64,000 nt of DNA from the NCBI GenBank assembly GCA_011800805.1, contig MPNW01000133.1, forward strand, positions 30,898 to 94,897, written 5' to 3'. A model generated the notes under the pieces. The model was not told the origin of the DNA. It searched no databases and was given only the letters and a program-made list of their open reading frames with translations. The translations under genes and the position numbers were made by a program. Position 1 is the first letter of the stretch. Every line of letters begins with the position of its first letter. This stretch comes from Hirudo medicinalis (Eukaryota; Annelida; Clitellata; Hirudinida; Hirudinidae). Of the stretch, positions 52,819 through 64,000 are shown piece by piece.

Positions 52819-53731
52819 GCTATGATAGTTAAAGCCACTGGCATATATGATACTCTCATCAAACACATCTACTTTGATTGCTGGTAAAGAAGAGACATGC
52901 CTTTATAGAGGGGTATGTTTTCTTCTCATTGGTGCTGCTCTCTCCGGGGATGCTGCCGGCCGACCTGCCCTCGCACTTGTATCTGAACCTGAGTCCTCTC
53001 TGTTTTGGTTGCTCAATAATCGTCACCGAAGGTTCCAGTGCCTTGATCGCAGCCCTTATTAATTGAAAATAAAGTTGAGCCATCAAAAACATAATACAAC
53101 CTTTACACAATATTTATCATTGTAATTAATTTGTACCATATCTAAACATCTCAAGTAATGTTTTCAACTTACAAATATCCAAAAATTAAATCATTAAGAT
53201 CACATGCAAATGATTGATAATCGTTTGTTAAAATTTAAGGAAAGGTTGTAAAAACCTTCCAGGTGTCTGAATCATCACTCCCTGTCCTCTTTTCATCAAG
53301 ATCTCCTTGAGGACATTAATGTCACTGTTGCTCACACTGTGTCCATTTCCATCTATATAGCAAAAAACAGCAATTTAGCAAAAGTATCTTCTGTTTTCGA
53401 ATGCATGCGTTCCTAGCAAATGATTGTTATTAGACCACACCATGTCGATTCCTTATACAAAATCGCAACCAAACACGATAACTTGTTCAACATGGGCATG
53501 ACATAAAACCAATCGATAAAAACTGCTTTACCATTAGGAAACGCTAAAACAAACGCGTTCACGGATCGCCACTACACTAAATAAAGTGTGAACATATCCC
53601 AGATAAAATTATCTCGACATCGATTTAAACAGAAAATGTTACAATTTATTTCCTGTTCAGGGGTAAAAAATGGAACACTTCACAATTTATCGATGGTCGA
53701 AATAAACCGAGTATAAAATGGAACCTGTCAT
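47918..53731 (-). CDS. Rel: Rel/NF-kB transcription factor, ankyrin-less
   Basis: Twelve exons (minus): 53731-53725, 53352-53256, 53054-52901, 52206-52058, 51795-51701, 51391-51257, 50754-50656, 50214-50123, 50013-49875, 49613-49509, 48662-48567, 48378-47918. All phases agree and the sum is 543 codons with stop. The DNA-binding loop [17 protein letters not shown] sits at residues 57-73. The Rel domain follows, with [33 protein letters not shown] and the dimerisation part [10 protein letters not shown] and [23 protein letters not shown] (301-306) holds the PKA-type site RRPS, and KRKRK (about 330-334) is the nuclear signal. The C-terminal about 190 residues are polar and acidic, a likely transactivation region. 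No ankyrin repeats, so RelA/c-Rel/Dorsal class, held in the cytoplasm by a separate IkB. The two-codon first exon is the least certain part; the intron after 52901 is GC-AG. Confidence 0.9.
50915..51150 (+). mobile_element. Interspersed repeat, copy B
   Basis: Second copy of the repeat at 33575-33810, here in a Rel intron. The core AAACTCAAGGGTCGGCCTTA and ATCAGACCGACCCTC (50989-51043) is the best match. The following stretch (CAAGAATACTGCACAATACG, then ACAACTTATAAGA) also aligns. Confidence 0.6.
52715..52820 (+). mobile_element. SINE-like 3' tail followed by (ATT)n
   Basis: GCACCTCTGATGCTATGTGA, then ATGGCGCATTATAAATTAAC, then about 23 ATT units. It is the direct-strand match of the inverted copy at 17566-17632 and lies in a Rel intron. 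Confidence 0.65.
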
Positions 53732-54172
53732 CGCTACTAAATTTAGAAACACCCAGAAATTTCAAGTTTCAAGCTTTGTTGATACACAAGACCGGTCAAC
53801 TGCCACCGCCGATCCACGAAATTTCCCTTTTCCACAGGAAATTCTTTCTATAATAGGAACCTCGGGGAAGTACGTATGGTTCAGATATAGGCTGATATTT
53901 ATATGTGCTACCAAATGATTACAAAATATTTTAAAATGTAATTTGTTTAAATATAATATTTTTGTAATACACCAAAGACTTTATAACAATAATTAATTTT
54001 ATTTTGCATTTTATTTATAAAATTTAGATTGTAGAGTTTATTGTTATTGTTTAAATATAATTTTTAGAATATTTTAAAGGTTATTTCTGCATGTTTCTGC
54101 CGCGTGTAAAGTAAATAGTAGGTTCGTCGACGCACTGGAATCGTCGCTGCTGCCGAAAATCTGTCTTGCAGA
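53732..54172. promoter_or_regulatory. Divergent promoter region between Rel and TMED genes
   Basis: The two start codons point away from each other with 441 bases between them. The segment contains GAAATTTCCC at 53818-53827 (minus strand GGGAAATTTC, one base off the kB consensus GGGRNWYYCC) and GGAAATTCTT at about 53837. These could allow Rel autoregulation. No clear TATA box is seen on either side. Confidence 0.4.
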
Positions 54173-55712
54173 ATGGAGGCGTTTTATGTTTTTCTGATAT
54201 TTTTGATGTGTAGTTTAGGGCAGATATATTCTGAGGAATTTACGTTTGAACTGCCCGACAGAGAAAGAATGTGCTTTAGTGAAATAATAAAAAAAGATGT
54301 TGCTTGTAAACTGGAATTTCAGGTTAGTCTTTACTAAAATGGAAGATGCATATATAAAGGGTTTTATGCCTTAGTATTTAAGCATAATGTTGAAAATTTA
54401 TAAATTTCCCCCATTTAAGACAATTAATTTGCTAGTCAGTTTTATTTTAAAAATGATTTAACTTTTAAGCTGGGCTAAGATACTAAATATTTTTGTTGTT
54501 TTTATTATTACTATTTGTTTTTTATTATTTACTATTTATTGTTATTTATTACCAGCACAACCAAAGCCCTCATCAAGCCAAACAATTTACATTATGTAAA
54601 CAGCTAAGGAACTCCACAAAAAACATAACTCTAAACTCAAATGTCATGAACTCATGCATAAAATCTACATCTTCTTGAAATTAAGATTATTTTTGAGTGC
54701 AGAAAAACAAATCTTGGAATATAAATTTAATTAAAACAAATTTAAAAACTAGATGCAGTTGCAGGTAATAATGCCCTAAACACCCATAAAGTTGATTTGT
54801 CTGTTTTTAAAGTGATAATAAGGGATATTGATTAAAAACAAGGTTATGCCATCAAAAAGACATGTACAATCCTTCTCAATCAAGTCAACTGTCTGTCAAT
54901 GACATTTAATTGTTCCCTAATCGACAGGTGATAGAAGGTGGCAACTATGATGTCGACGTGTTAGTGTTGTCACCTAAAGGAACAAAAGTTTACGACCAGG
55001 CAAAGCAGCAATACGACAATTTCCAGTGGGTGTCCGATTCCGATGGAGAATTCACCTTCTGCTTCAGCAACGAGTTTTCCACCTTCACACATAAATTGGT
55101 ATATTTCGACTTCCAAGCGGGAGACGAGGAAATGCTACTTCCTCCTGTAGATGGTCCAACTGCCCTGACTCAGGTTGGCATGACTTGGCCATAGGGAACA
55201 TTTGCTAATGAATTTTATAGTGCTTTTTAAGGTAGTGATGTTGGAAAAGCTATGAGCTTGTTACTATGTTTGCATAAACGGGTTATTTATTAAACTTATA
55301 AAAAAAATTTATAATTTAGAGAGTATTTAAATTATAGTTGTCAGTCAAAGTTCGATTTGATCTATGCTTGAATGTCATAGGAGGCATGATTGATTGCTCT
55401 AGTTCATCACTCCAACTCACCTATTTTCTAAGATCTGATAACAACATCTGATTTACAACATAATGCTATTTTTAACAGTTGGAAGCATCAATTCAGACAA
55501 TACACAAGAACCTGAGGCAGACCAACAACTACCAGGTTTACCACAAACTCAGAGAGGCCCAGGGAAGGACGTTTGCAGAAGATTTGAACGAGAGAGTCCA
55601 ATACTGGTCCATCGGTCAGACCGTCATCATCTTAATGGCAGGTATCGGACAACTGCTCGTACTCAAAAGTTTCTTCACGGACAAACGAGGGTCATCGGGT
55701 GCCAGGACATGA
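54173..55712 (+). CDS. TMED7: p24 family cargo receptor, gamma class (TMED3/7-like)
   Basis: Three phase-0 exons: 54173-54322, 54928-55173 and 55479-55712, giving a complete 209-residue protein, the usual p24 size. An N-terminal signal peptide (MEAFYVFLIFLMCSLG...) leads into a GOLD domain with the two conserved cysteines (RMCFSEI; FTFCFSNEFSTFTHKLVYFD). A coiled-coil part follows (LREAQGRTFAEDLNERV), then one membrane helix and the tail LKSFFTDKRGSSGART. The FF motif is the COPII signal; the tail lacks a terminal KKxx, as in TMED3/7. p24 proteins cycle between ER and Golgi and help package secretory cargo, including Wnts in some animals. Paralogue choice between TMED3 and TMED7 is open. Confidence 0.9.
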
Positions 55713-56139
55713 GACTGCCTTGTAATCACTTCTTACTTGTGTCACATGTTGATTTGTTGCATTTTATTTTTCTATGATTTGAAGTTTAATCTGTTGATTT
55801 GAATTCTTAGATTTTAAGGATTTTTATGTTCGAAAACTTCATCGAGCCTAAGGCTACTGTGAAAGCTGATTGTCTCTGAATTTATTGACTCAATATTTCT
55901 CCCAATGCAGTGTGCCAAATGATTGCGTGAACAGTGAAAGACAAATTTTTTACTCTATTTGATTCGAAGTAAGAAAAAGAATTACCATCTGTTGAATTGT
56001 AGCTGAACACAAAACGGCTTATTTACAATATAGTGATGGTCAGTTGATAACATCGTTGTCTACTCTAATACTCTCAAATATTTGGAGTAGCAAAACAATG
56101 GTTCGAGCTAAAATTAGCACTCAAAACAAATGAAAGTCT
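55713..56139. other. Convergent intergenic spacer
   Basis: 427 bases between the TMED stop and the stop of the receptor gene on the other strand. It must hold both 3' ends. No canonical AATAAA is evident on either strand. Confidence 0.5.
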
Positions 56140-59100
56140 TCAGCAGGTGTATTGTTTAATGTTCACGTCTGATCCGTCGTCGACTCGCTCACCAAGAGAC
56201 AGGGCGTGGTTGAGTCGTGAAGGGGAGTTTATAGCGCTGGTGGATGAAGTCTGATTGCTCGAAGTAGCAGGGCTGATGTGCTGGGTTTTGATGCCAGACG
56301 ACTGCTGTGCTCTAGAAAGAGCCTGATTCTGAGGGTTGTAAGGATAAGAGTGGTGAAGGATGGCATCATTCATCACCCTGTTGCCCAGAGTATTGAAGTT
56401 TGGCAAGCACACATTGTTGTTGTAAACTCTGAAACTCGCCCCTTCGAGGTTTCTTCTGAGGACTCCAGCTGCGACCCTTTTGCTGGGTTCGGGATGCCAG
56501 CATTCTTCCACGATTCTGCAGACATCCTCTGGACAGGTGGTTGGCAGTTGCAGCGTGGGGTGCTTGGCTTGGTTCATTTCTTCCAAGAGTTGCGTATCGG
56601 ACAGACTAATGTAAGGACGCAGACCGCCAGATAAAATCTCCCACAAGAGAACTCCAAATGACCAAATTTCCGTGGCAGGACTCGCCTCGGCCATCATGAC
56701 TCTTTCGCTGGGACACCACCTCAAAGGCAGGATCTGACCACACGGACCAACACAATAGTCAGACTCGTAAACTTGCCTGGAAACTCCGAGATTCGTGATG
56801 CGGAGATTACGATCAACTGTCCGTGGCACAAGTACATTCCTTGCAGACAAGTCACCGTGGTAATAACTGCGTTCAGCCAAATATTCGAAGCCTCTAGCAA
56901 CCTGGCAGCAATAGTCAAGAGCAGTCATGAGTTCCAAACCCCCGACTCCTGCCGAAAGGTGAAGAAGGTTCTGTTTCAGATCAACGCCGTCTACCAACTC
57001 GAAAAGAATCGACCGTGGTGATCCAACCGGGCAAATGGCCACGCACCTTAGCACGTTTGGATGGTCTGGGCTGAGAGAAGACAAGGCCCTCATCTCACAT
57101 TCGAAACGAGATTTTGAAGTCAGGTCTGCATGCTCTGACATAGTGGCCGCTATGACGTGCTGAGGCTGTGTTTGCCTCACCAAAATGGGACTCTGCTGAT
57201 CCAACAGCTGAGCAGCATAAACAGGACCAAAGTGACCATTTCCAATAGGATACAAGAAAGTAACGTTTACCCCTGATACGGTACGTACAGGGGAGGAGGG
57301 TGAAAATGTCGGTGCGGAGGGGGAGGTAACAGGCTGTTCTTTGCTGGAGAGGAGAGCCTTGCGTTTGTTCGATTCCAATTCGTGCTGCTGCTTTTTGTCC
57401 TTCTTCTGTTGCTGACGACGACGTCCGTAAAAAATCAAGCCCAGACATCCTCCCAGTAAGATGACGACCATCGTCGCAGCTACGTAGGGCATTTGAGGAA
57501 AGCCACCACTCCCTGCTGAAACGACATTCGGAAAGAGCAGAATTTAATAACGCATTCAAAGACACGAAGAATCAACAAGATCGTAAAAGCAAACAACATG
57601 CCTTCATTTCCAGTGGAAATGGGAGGTCCCCACACGCAAGGCGGTGTTGGCTGATCCACTGAAGTACTGGCACTGCACATGGAATCTCTTATCAGCAAAT
57701 TCTGGTTATCTATAAAAAGGAATTCAATTTACTCTTTCCTGATAGATTAACCAATCACAAATTATCTACATAGTGACTTATCGGTTTTTTTTACATGGGT
57801 TTTAGGGACGTTTTGCCTTTGAAAATTCATGAAGGTCACGTCAAAGTCGTTGATTTAGTAGTTTATTGACTAACTTCAAAGCTGTTCTATCGTTCGCCTA
57901 TTTGGCAAAGTTATCTTCATCAATGCCACGCTTACATGTAGCTTCTGAGCGTTACTCAGAGCGATACTTACTATTTGAGATTCGTAGAATTTATAAATGA
58001 TATCTAAAGGCATCGTTTCTTTTCATCATGAATTTATCTTGACAGTACCTCCAACAAGTGTCGAAACTCTTATGATCTCCCTCTCAGTTGAGCATCTCTC
58101 GCTCTCAAACACTCTGCAATCCTCCTTGCAGAGAGGGGCCATGCCTCCCTGCTGGTCGTAGTATCCCACGGCAGGTATGTATGCCCCCAAACCTGACCCG
58201 CTGTCACACACCCTGTAAGACATGCGGCACAGAAAGGTCACGGCGATCCGAGTGCAAAGGTCATCGGCAGATGTCGCCAACATGGCGTCGCTGAGGGCTG
58301 GAAGAGATTTATGTTTAAACTGGATTGTTTATTATTGCGATTAGATGTAGGGCGATCGTCTAATTGGCCAAAACATTGTTAGAGTTTATGCGAGCTTTAA
58401 TTTTAATTAATTACAAATTAATTACTTAACACTTAATTGAACTCAATTTTCACATTTAGGAAGTGATTCACCATCTTATCCTTAAGTCAAATGGAAAACT
58501 TTTATGGTTCCAAAGAAATCAAGGACAAAGACTTCATTAGGGTCTAGGATTTCTTTGCTGCTTGTTTGTTTAACTGTCTGTGCTTCCGCGAGAGGCACAT
58601 CGGAAACCGCACTAAAAGCCTGCATTAGTGGAACAATGAGAACCCACCTCCTAGTTTCTTGTCCATGGAGGAGTGAGAAACCACGCTGTTCATCACGGAC
58701 AGACGAACCGTCTGGTTGTTGAAGGCGGAACGGCACAATTTGCCGGTGTAGGTGGAGCACGGAGAATGCCGACCGGTTTGCTCGGGCTTACTTTTAGGTC
58801 TGGACCTGCACGGTTATAGCGGGGTTATAAATCTGTGAAGTCATGTGACCTGTCAGGCCCATTAAGATCAAAGAGTTTAAAGTTTAGCCCTTTGCCGCCA
58901 CACATTCGACCCAAATATTCTTTCTGCTGCTGGTTAATTATTATTGGTTTATTATTCTGCCAGTAGGACGACGTCAAATCAAATAACAATAACTGACGAT
59001 ATCTTACAAATTAGGGAAATTAATATTTCGTTATTTTAAATTTTCGATTAAATCACAATAAATTGGAATTTAAAATAACTTGCAATTAAATCCCAAATGC

Positions 59101-59419
59101 CAACTTGTTTTGATTCTTCTTCTGATTTTTTGTGGCCGTGTTTTCGTATTTGTCGACTTCTCCGTTTTCAACGTAGACAATCTCATATTCCATCTTATCA
59201 TCGTCCTCATCATAATCATAACCGCCATCTTCGAAGTCGTCATCACTGAAAGGTCTGTTCTTCCTCCTCTTGGCACCGGATCTCCAAACGCCATTTCCGG
59301 TCAGGTTGCCAATGGGAACCACGCTGAGGTAGGCGGAAGTTGTCTGGTTGTCATGGTGATTGGAAGCAATGCAGGAGTACCATCCCGTGTCGTCACTGTT
59401 CAGGTTCTCTATGATCAGT
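56140..59419 (-). CDS. Ror: ROR/MuSK-like receptor with Ig, Frizzled CRD and pseudokinase (5' end missing)
   Basis: Exons on the minus strand: 59419-59105 (second half of an Ig domain, DDTGWYSC, then a basic and acidic linker), 58805-58648, 58297-58049 and 57709-57602 (Frizzled-type cysteine-rich domain with LCKEDCRVFESERC), and 57515-56140 (membrane helix VAATMVVILLGGCLGLIFYG, basic juxtamembrane stretch, tyrosine-kinase-like domain, 90-residue tail). All phases match. Ig plus CRD plus this kinase is the ROR/MuSK family of Wnt or agrin-type receptors. No kringle lies between CRD and membrane. In the kinase, the Gly loop is kept (GNGHFGPV), but the VAIK Lys is Ala, HRD is HGD, DFG is NLG and APE is PSE, so catalysis is unlikely. 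The first half of Ig and the signal peptide were not found upstream. Confidence 0.85.
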
Positions 59420-60720
59420 CTGCCAATAAGGATCATCATTTTCTTCATCATCAACATCATCGTCGTCGCATCAATTTACGACCATAAATAATTATTTATG
59501 CAGCCGTCACAATGGTAATTACGACTAGCAATTTGATTATTCAACATCGTCGCTATAACCGTCGTCGTCATCATCATCATCATCATCGCGACATTTATTC
59601 ATCACACCTCTATCACCAACAGAAGTAGTTATTCTTATCAAGCAGAATTTGGTTATCTTGCTTTTGAATCTTGCTTTTGAAGCGTGAAAATATTTTTTCG
59701 GGTCAGAAATTTTTCCCAAGGGCAGTTTGTTTCAGCAAGGAATCAAAAGTGGACTTCGATAGGCCCCAGCTGTTACTGTGACCGTTAATCAAAATTCTGC
59801 GCTAGATAAATGTGAGTGGCGAGGAGATCCGAAGATCATAAATCTACGATTGATTTAATGCGTCTGATACCTTCGAGGGTACTGATGTTGAGAAACATTC
59901 TTTACTTGGAGCGAGTGCAGGTCGAAAGGTATTTTTAAAGGATAAAAAGATAATTGAAATAACAAAATAGAAAGCATAATAAGTAGAAATAATAAAATAA
60001 TAAATAAAACATAATAAATATAAATAATACATGATTGTAGGAAAATGGGGGAAAAAACTGAAAGGTCGTGAAATATGAACGTAATATTAAAGGCGAATTG
60101 TAAAATAAGACGATGAAGTGCGAATCCTCTGCTCTGCAGATGATGGTGATGATGGTGATGACGACGACGATGGTGATGATGATGATGAAGGCGATGACAA
60201 CTGTGATGATGTTGTTGTTGTGTGGAACGAAATTCGAAACCTGGAAACTCCAAGCCGTTTTAGTGTTTACGTTGGAGTTTTGTTCTTGCAGACTTTTAAT
60301 GGATGAGAACGTGATAAATTATCCCGCCGATGCTGAAATATCGTCAATTTCGTCTGCTCATTTTGCGATGATTGGCTTGAAATTGTTCTGAGAATGATGA
60401 TGATGATGATGATCATGTTGTTGATGACATCAATGACTAGAGAGATGATAGCCATGATGGTGATTATAGTGCTGATGACGTCGATGATGATAATACACAG
60501 TGTAATCTTTACGATCAATTTTTATGACTGTCGAGTTCTCTGTACATGGGATGTTACCCCGAATTGGAAGGACTGAAATTCCACTCCGTACATGCTCATT
60601 TCCTAAACTCATCACTCACTCGTTCGCTCAATCAATGATTCTTTATTCTTTCAATCCATCCTTCATTATCTTTGTCACTCACATCATGCTGGACATTATA
60701 TTTCAACTTTCTGAATCATC
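59420..60720. other. Probable receptor intron or 5' region, simple repeats
   Basis: Contains GATGAT-type runs at 59445-59465, 59565-59590, 60138-60215 and 60390-60490. Acidic or methionine-rich frames there come from the repeats. I could not find the missing Ig half-exon. Confidence 0.4.
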
Positions 60721-60724
60721 GAAC

Positions 60725-60812
60725 CATCCATCCATACACCCATCCATCCATCCATCCATCCATCCATCCATCCATCCATCCATCCATCCATCCATCCATC
60801 CATTCATTCTTA
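60725..60812. repeat. (ATCC)n microsatellite
   Basis: About twenty CATC/ATCC units, nearly perfect. The repeated IHPS protein frame is an artefact of the repeat. Confidence 0.95.
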
Positions 60813-61442
60813 TCCACTCATCCAATTATCGTCCGTTCTTCCCAAGCAATGCAGCACCTGCAGCAAGATGAATACCCTAAACTGACCTCAGAAGCGATTC
60901 CATTCGACATAAAGATAAGCAGAGGATAGGAAATATTTCAAATCCACTTTCATTTTGTCCGAATTTCCAACAAGTCACATCTTTATCTTCACCGGCTGAC
61001 TAATCTCGATACTTTGTATCATAGATGTGAGGTACTCGCATACAAGCGATTGTCTTTTGATACAAAGTCATCGCTTCTTACAAATTATGTCGCATGCTTT
61101 CAATCATTTCAGTGGCTTAAAGTAGATTTTATCATTTTATAATTGAAACATTTCTTATCAGTTATTAAAAATTATTTTGCAAGTTTATATTACAGAAAAT
61201 ATTTTAATTATAAATTACAAACAAGCATTGTTATTAATGAGGTGGTGCAATGTATGCAGGGAAAACTAATTTGATAAATAATAATGGGAATAATAAATTG
61301 ATAATAATAATTTTAAAACATCTCATTGTAGACCTGGGAACACCAAAACAAATTCAGGAGAACAAAATTCAGTCAAGCACTGAGAAGGTCATGAGATGGC
61401 TTTGCTTAGTGATATTGATGAAATCACTTGCCGATGTTAAAT

Positions 61443-61640
61443 TATAATAAACACAGATTCATTAATATTAATAACTTGTTTGTCATAATTAATAATAAAC
61501 ATAGATTCATTAATATTAATAACTTGTTTGTCATAATTAATAATAAACATAGATTCATTAATATTGATAACTTGTTTGACATAATTAATAATAAACATAG
61601 ATTCATTAATATTAATAACTTGTTCGTAATAATAAACACA
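61443..61640. repeat. 48-bp tandem repeat, four copies
   Basis: The unit AATAATAAACATAGATTCAT...TTGTCATAATT starts at 61443, 61491, 61539 and 61587, an exact 48-base spacing. Copies differ by only a few bases; the last is truncated. As 48 is a multiple of 3, it produces a repeated protein frame on both strands that is not a gene. Confidence 0.95.
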
Positions 61641-61804
61641 TGTGTCATTTCAAATTGAACGAGGCTTGAAGATGAGCCGATGTGAAATAAGAAAACTGTG
61701 TGATGCAAATGGTCTTTGTCATCAAAATCACAACATAACAACATAATCGTTATCATCAACTTATATTTACTATTAATCAATTTCATTCAAATGAAAATTA
61801 GGTT

Positions 61805-61844
<40 letters not shown>

Positions 61845-61911
61845 TCATAACAATTACATGATTAAGCAATAAATGCGTATTAACTGAATATAATTAGATA
61901 ATAATAACAAC

Positions 61912-61946
<35 letters not shown>

Positions 61947-62820
61947 ATATGAATGATGTTTCACGTGTGATTGGTGCACAGAGGACTTGTGAGTTAAAGC
62001 ATCTCCTCCTTCTTAATGATGCCACCCGAAGATGTCCGCACTCTTTATTAGGTTTCGTACCAAGCCATCCTCATTTCCTTTTGTAGTTGATGATGATGAT
62101 TATCATTATTATTACGATGATGATTTTGAATATTATTATTCAAACTATTTTATTATTAATGTCTGTTTATTATTTCGGCTTCATCGATATTATCAAGTCT
62201 GTTATTTTTATTTTTATTGCCAATGAAAGTGTTCTTGAAAAAACAAAGCACCTTAATTCGAATGCAACAATACAAATAACAATAACATAAACACTACAAC
62301 AAATATATTAACATAAACACGACAACAAATATATTAACATAAACACAACAAATATAATAAATTAAATGCAATAATGTAAGCACAATAACATAAATACAAT
62401 AAAAAATACTACCAATACAATAAAGACATTAAAAATACAATTTAAAAAAACACATTACAAATGCAATTAAAACATTACAAATACAGTAAAATACATTACA
62501 AATATAGCAATAGCAGAATACAAATGACAACCATGAAAGTGTAATATTGAACGGCGCTTTACACATATTCTCGTCCCACACACAAAGTCGAGATAAAGAT
62601 CCACGAAAACAAATAACTTGGTCCCAGTAAGTAAAAAGTACTTTTCGGATTTTCCATCTCAGGTACATCGGAAAGTGAAACCTATCGCTTTTATTTTTCC
62701 GACCTTACAACAATAAGAGGTTCCCAAGTCTGTTCTTTTGATCAGAGAGTGATTGTAGGGAATCACTTTAAGCTCATTAATATAATAATATCAACAGTGA
62801 TAATAATATTGATCCTTTTA
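61641..62820. other. No supported gene
   Basis: AT-rich, with ATT and AAT runs at about 61806-61845 and 61910-61945, and AACATAAACAC-type degenerate repeats at 62270-62420. A frame at 62500-62680 (minus) is longer than expected but shows no family. Confidence 0.4.
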
Positions 62821-62833
62821 CATAATAATAGTG

Positions 62834-62834
<1 letters not shown>

Positions 62835-62920
<86 letters not shown>
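62835..62920. repeat. (AAT)n microsatellite
   Basis: About 28 AAT triplets with a few GAT interruptions. Confidence 0.95.
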
Positions 62921-64000
62921 CGACTAACACACCAAGTGGCTACTTTTCACCCTCACCCACAATCACCTTCTCTCCAAGGAAGTCCACATTCCATAGGACA
63001 ACATGGATAATGCATAGATGTTTCATACAACAAAATGTTTTGTGTGGAAACTCGTTAAAATTATAAATTCAGCTCCACGTGACGATCCTAACTGAGCTTT
63101 CAGTGAAAACGCACATCATTTTCAATTTTTTCGATTGGAAAATCCGTCAACATCGAAGTTCAAGTGACGTTTCATAATTTTAGAGGATGGACGGATAAGG
63201 GGAGGGAAGGATGAGTGGATGGACGGATAAGGGGAGGGATGGATGAGTGGGTGGATGGTTGGATTTGTACTGAGCATACTTCTCACAAATGTCAACTTTG
63301 AATTCACCGCCTGTCATTGTTCGTGTCCTCACTCAAAGAAATACATGGTATTATTAAAACCCATTTATCTTTATTGTACATTTGTTATTAGCGTCCTCCA
63401 TATTTTCCATGGAATCTATTGAAATTGAGATTGTAACGTTATACCTTTATCACCAGCATTTCCATGGAAACCTTGATAAGCATTATGCGAACTTTTATCA
63501 ATATTTCTCCTAATTGAACATAAAATGCAAACAAAGAATTCATTCATTAAAGATAAAAATATTATTTTCAAATTAAGCTGTAAACATGCAGACACATAAA
63601 ATTAATGAATTGAATTTGAGCCTCGCATTTTAAACATTTCGACAAAAGAAATATGGAATTCTAACAATAAATTTTTATTTTATTTTCACTTGTCCATTCT
63701 TAATCATGCTTAAATTAACCAAACAATTTTACGATGTTTCTGTAATACTTCAATATCCTCTCGTCGAGCCAGTCGTCAGAAGAGAAGGAGGAAGTGAGCA
63801 CTTAATCGATAGAATTGAGAAATATTGAGAAAGTAAGACCGATTAAAAGCAGACATTCTTCTGGGATGAAGTGAAACTAATTGAAGACTCAACAACCGAT
63901 CAGTTGTAAACTTCCAGGCGACAAAATCCATACATCCATCCATCCATCCATCCATTCATCCGTCCATCCATCCATCCATCCATCCATCCATCCATCCATC
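62921..64000. repeat. No gene; GGATG-type repeats near 63180-63265 and (ATCC)n at the window end
   Basis: At 63182-63262 a 35-bp unit (GGATGGACGGATAAGGGGAG...) occurs twice with a shorter third copy. From about 63932 to 64000 the sequence is ATCC repeats running off the end. No exon is supported in between. Confidence 0.7.

Noticed and set aside
57095..57565. Long minus-strand frame overlapping the kinase exon
   Set aside because: It is a shadow frame of the receptor exon; the kinase motifs lie in the other frame.
57602..57709. Possible kringle remnant (two Cys and PPCVW)
   Set aside because: When spliced, these cysteines complete the C-terminal end of the Frizzled-type CRD.
60113..60391. 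Frame rich in Met and Asp
   Set aside because: Derived from GATGGTGATGA simple repeats.
60524..60929. Two overlapping frames with repeated IHPS
   Set aside because: Both are ATCC-repeat translations with no splice or coding evidence.
61428..61786. Repetitive frames on both strands
   Set aside because: The 48-bp tandem repeat is a multiple of three and keeps all frames periodic; no gene is implied.
62429..62668. Candidate for the missing first half of the receptor Ig domain
   Set aside because: A Trp is present, but the Cys-x-Trp spacing and a usable donor in the required phase are absent.
1..64000. CRISPR arrays, operons or bacterial-type genes
   Set aside because: Spliced animal genes throughout; tandem repeats seen are microsatellites without spacers.

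Overview
This is animal (metazoan) nuclear DNA. It is AT-rich, and its genes are split into short exons by GT-AG introns and a few GC-AG introns. It carries trinucleotide and tetranucleotide microsatellites, decayed retroelements and one N gap. All gene families recognised are animal ones: a giant von Willebrand factor D (VWD) protein, a Rel/NF-kB factor, a p24/TMED cargo receptor and a ROR/MuSK-like receptor. The phylum cannot be fixed by eye; an AT-rich invertebrate fits. Gene models were built by reading exons, splice sites and intron phases by hand. Phase consistency across every junction is the main internal check.

Layout. Positions 1-4.4 kb are mostly intergenic, with a broken LINE-type reverse transcriptase fragment around an N gap. 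Between 4.4 and 6.7 kb lie a candidate promoter and three orphan exons. From 9.76 to 45.25 kb (+) a single gene of 78 recognised exons encodes at least 4,471 residues: a type II-like membrane anchor, a Ser/Thr/Pro stalk made of microexons, a SEA domain with the self-cleavage motif GSVVV, an EGF, then nine modules of VWD-C8-TIL-TILa(-EGF). A VWA domain sits before module 7 and an apple/PAN-like exon lies inside the EGF that follows module 7. It ends after the ninth TILa with no cystine knot. A decayed mobile-element ORF follows at 46.0-46.6 kb.

From 47.9 to 53.7 kb (-) lies a complete 542-residue Rel/NF-kB protein without ankyrin repeats. It is head-to-head with a complete p24-gamma gene (TMED3/7-like, 54.17-55.71 kb, +). 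That gene is tail-to-tail with a ROR/MuSK-like receptor (56.14-59.42 kb, -, 5' end not found) that lacks a kringle and has lost several catalytic residues. The last 4 kb are intron or intergenic DNA rich in microsatellites.

The four genes do not form a pathway. The most notable item is the first gene: a membrane-anchored giant gel-type VWD protein with two kinds of predicted autoproteolytic sites (SEA GSVVV, and GDPH in modules 1, 2, 5 and 7 only). This suggests a surface coat protein that can be released or processed.
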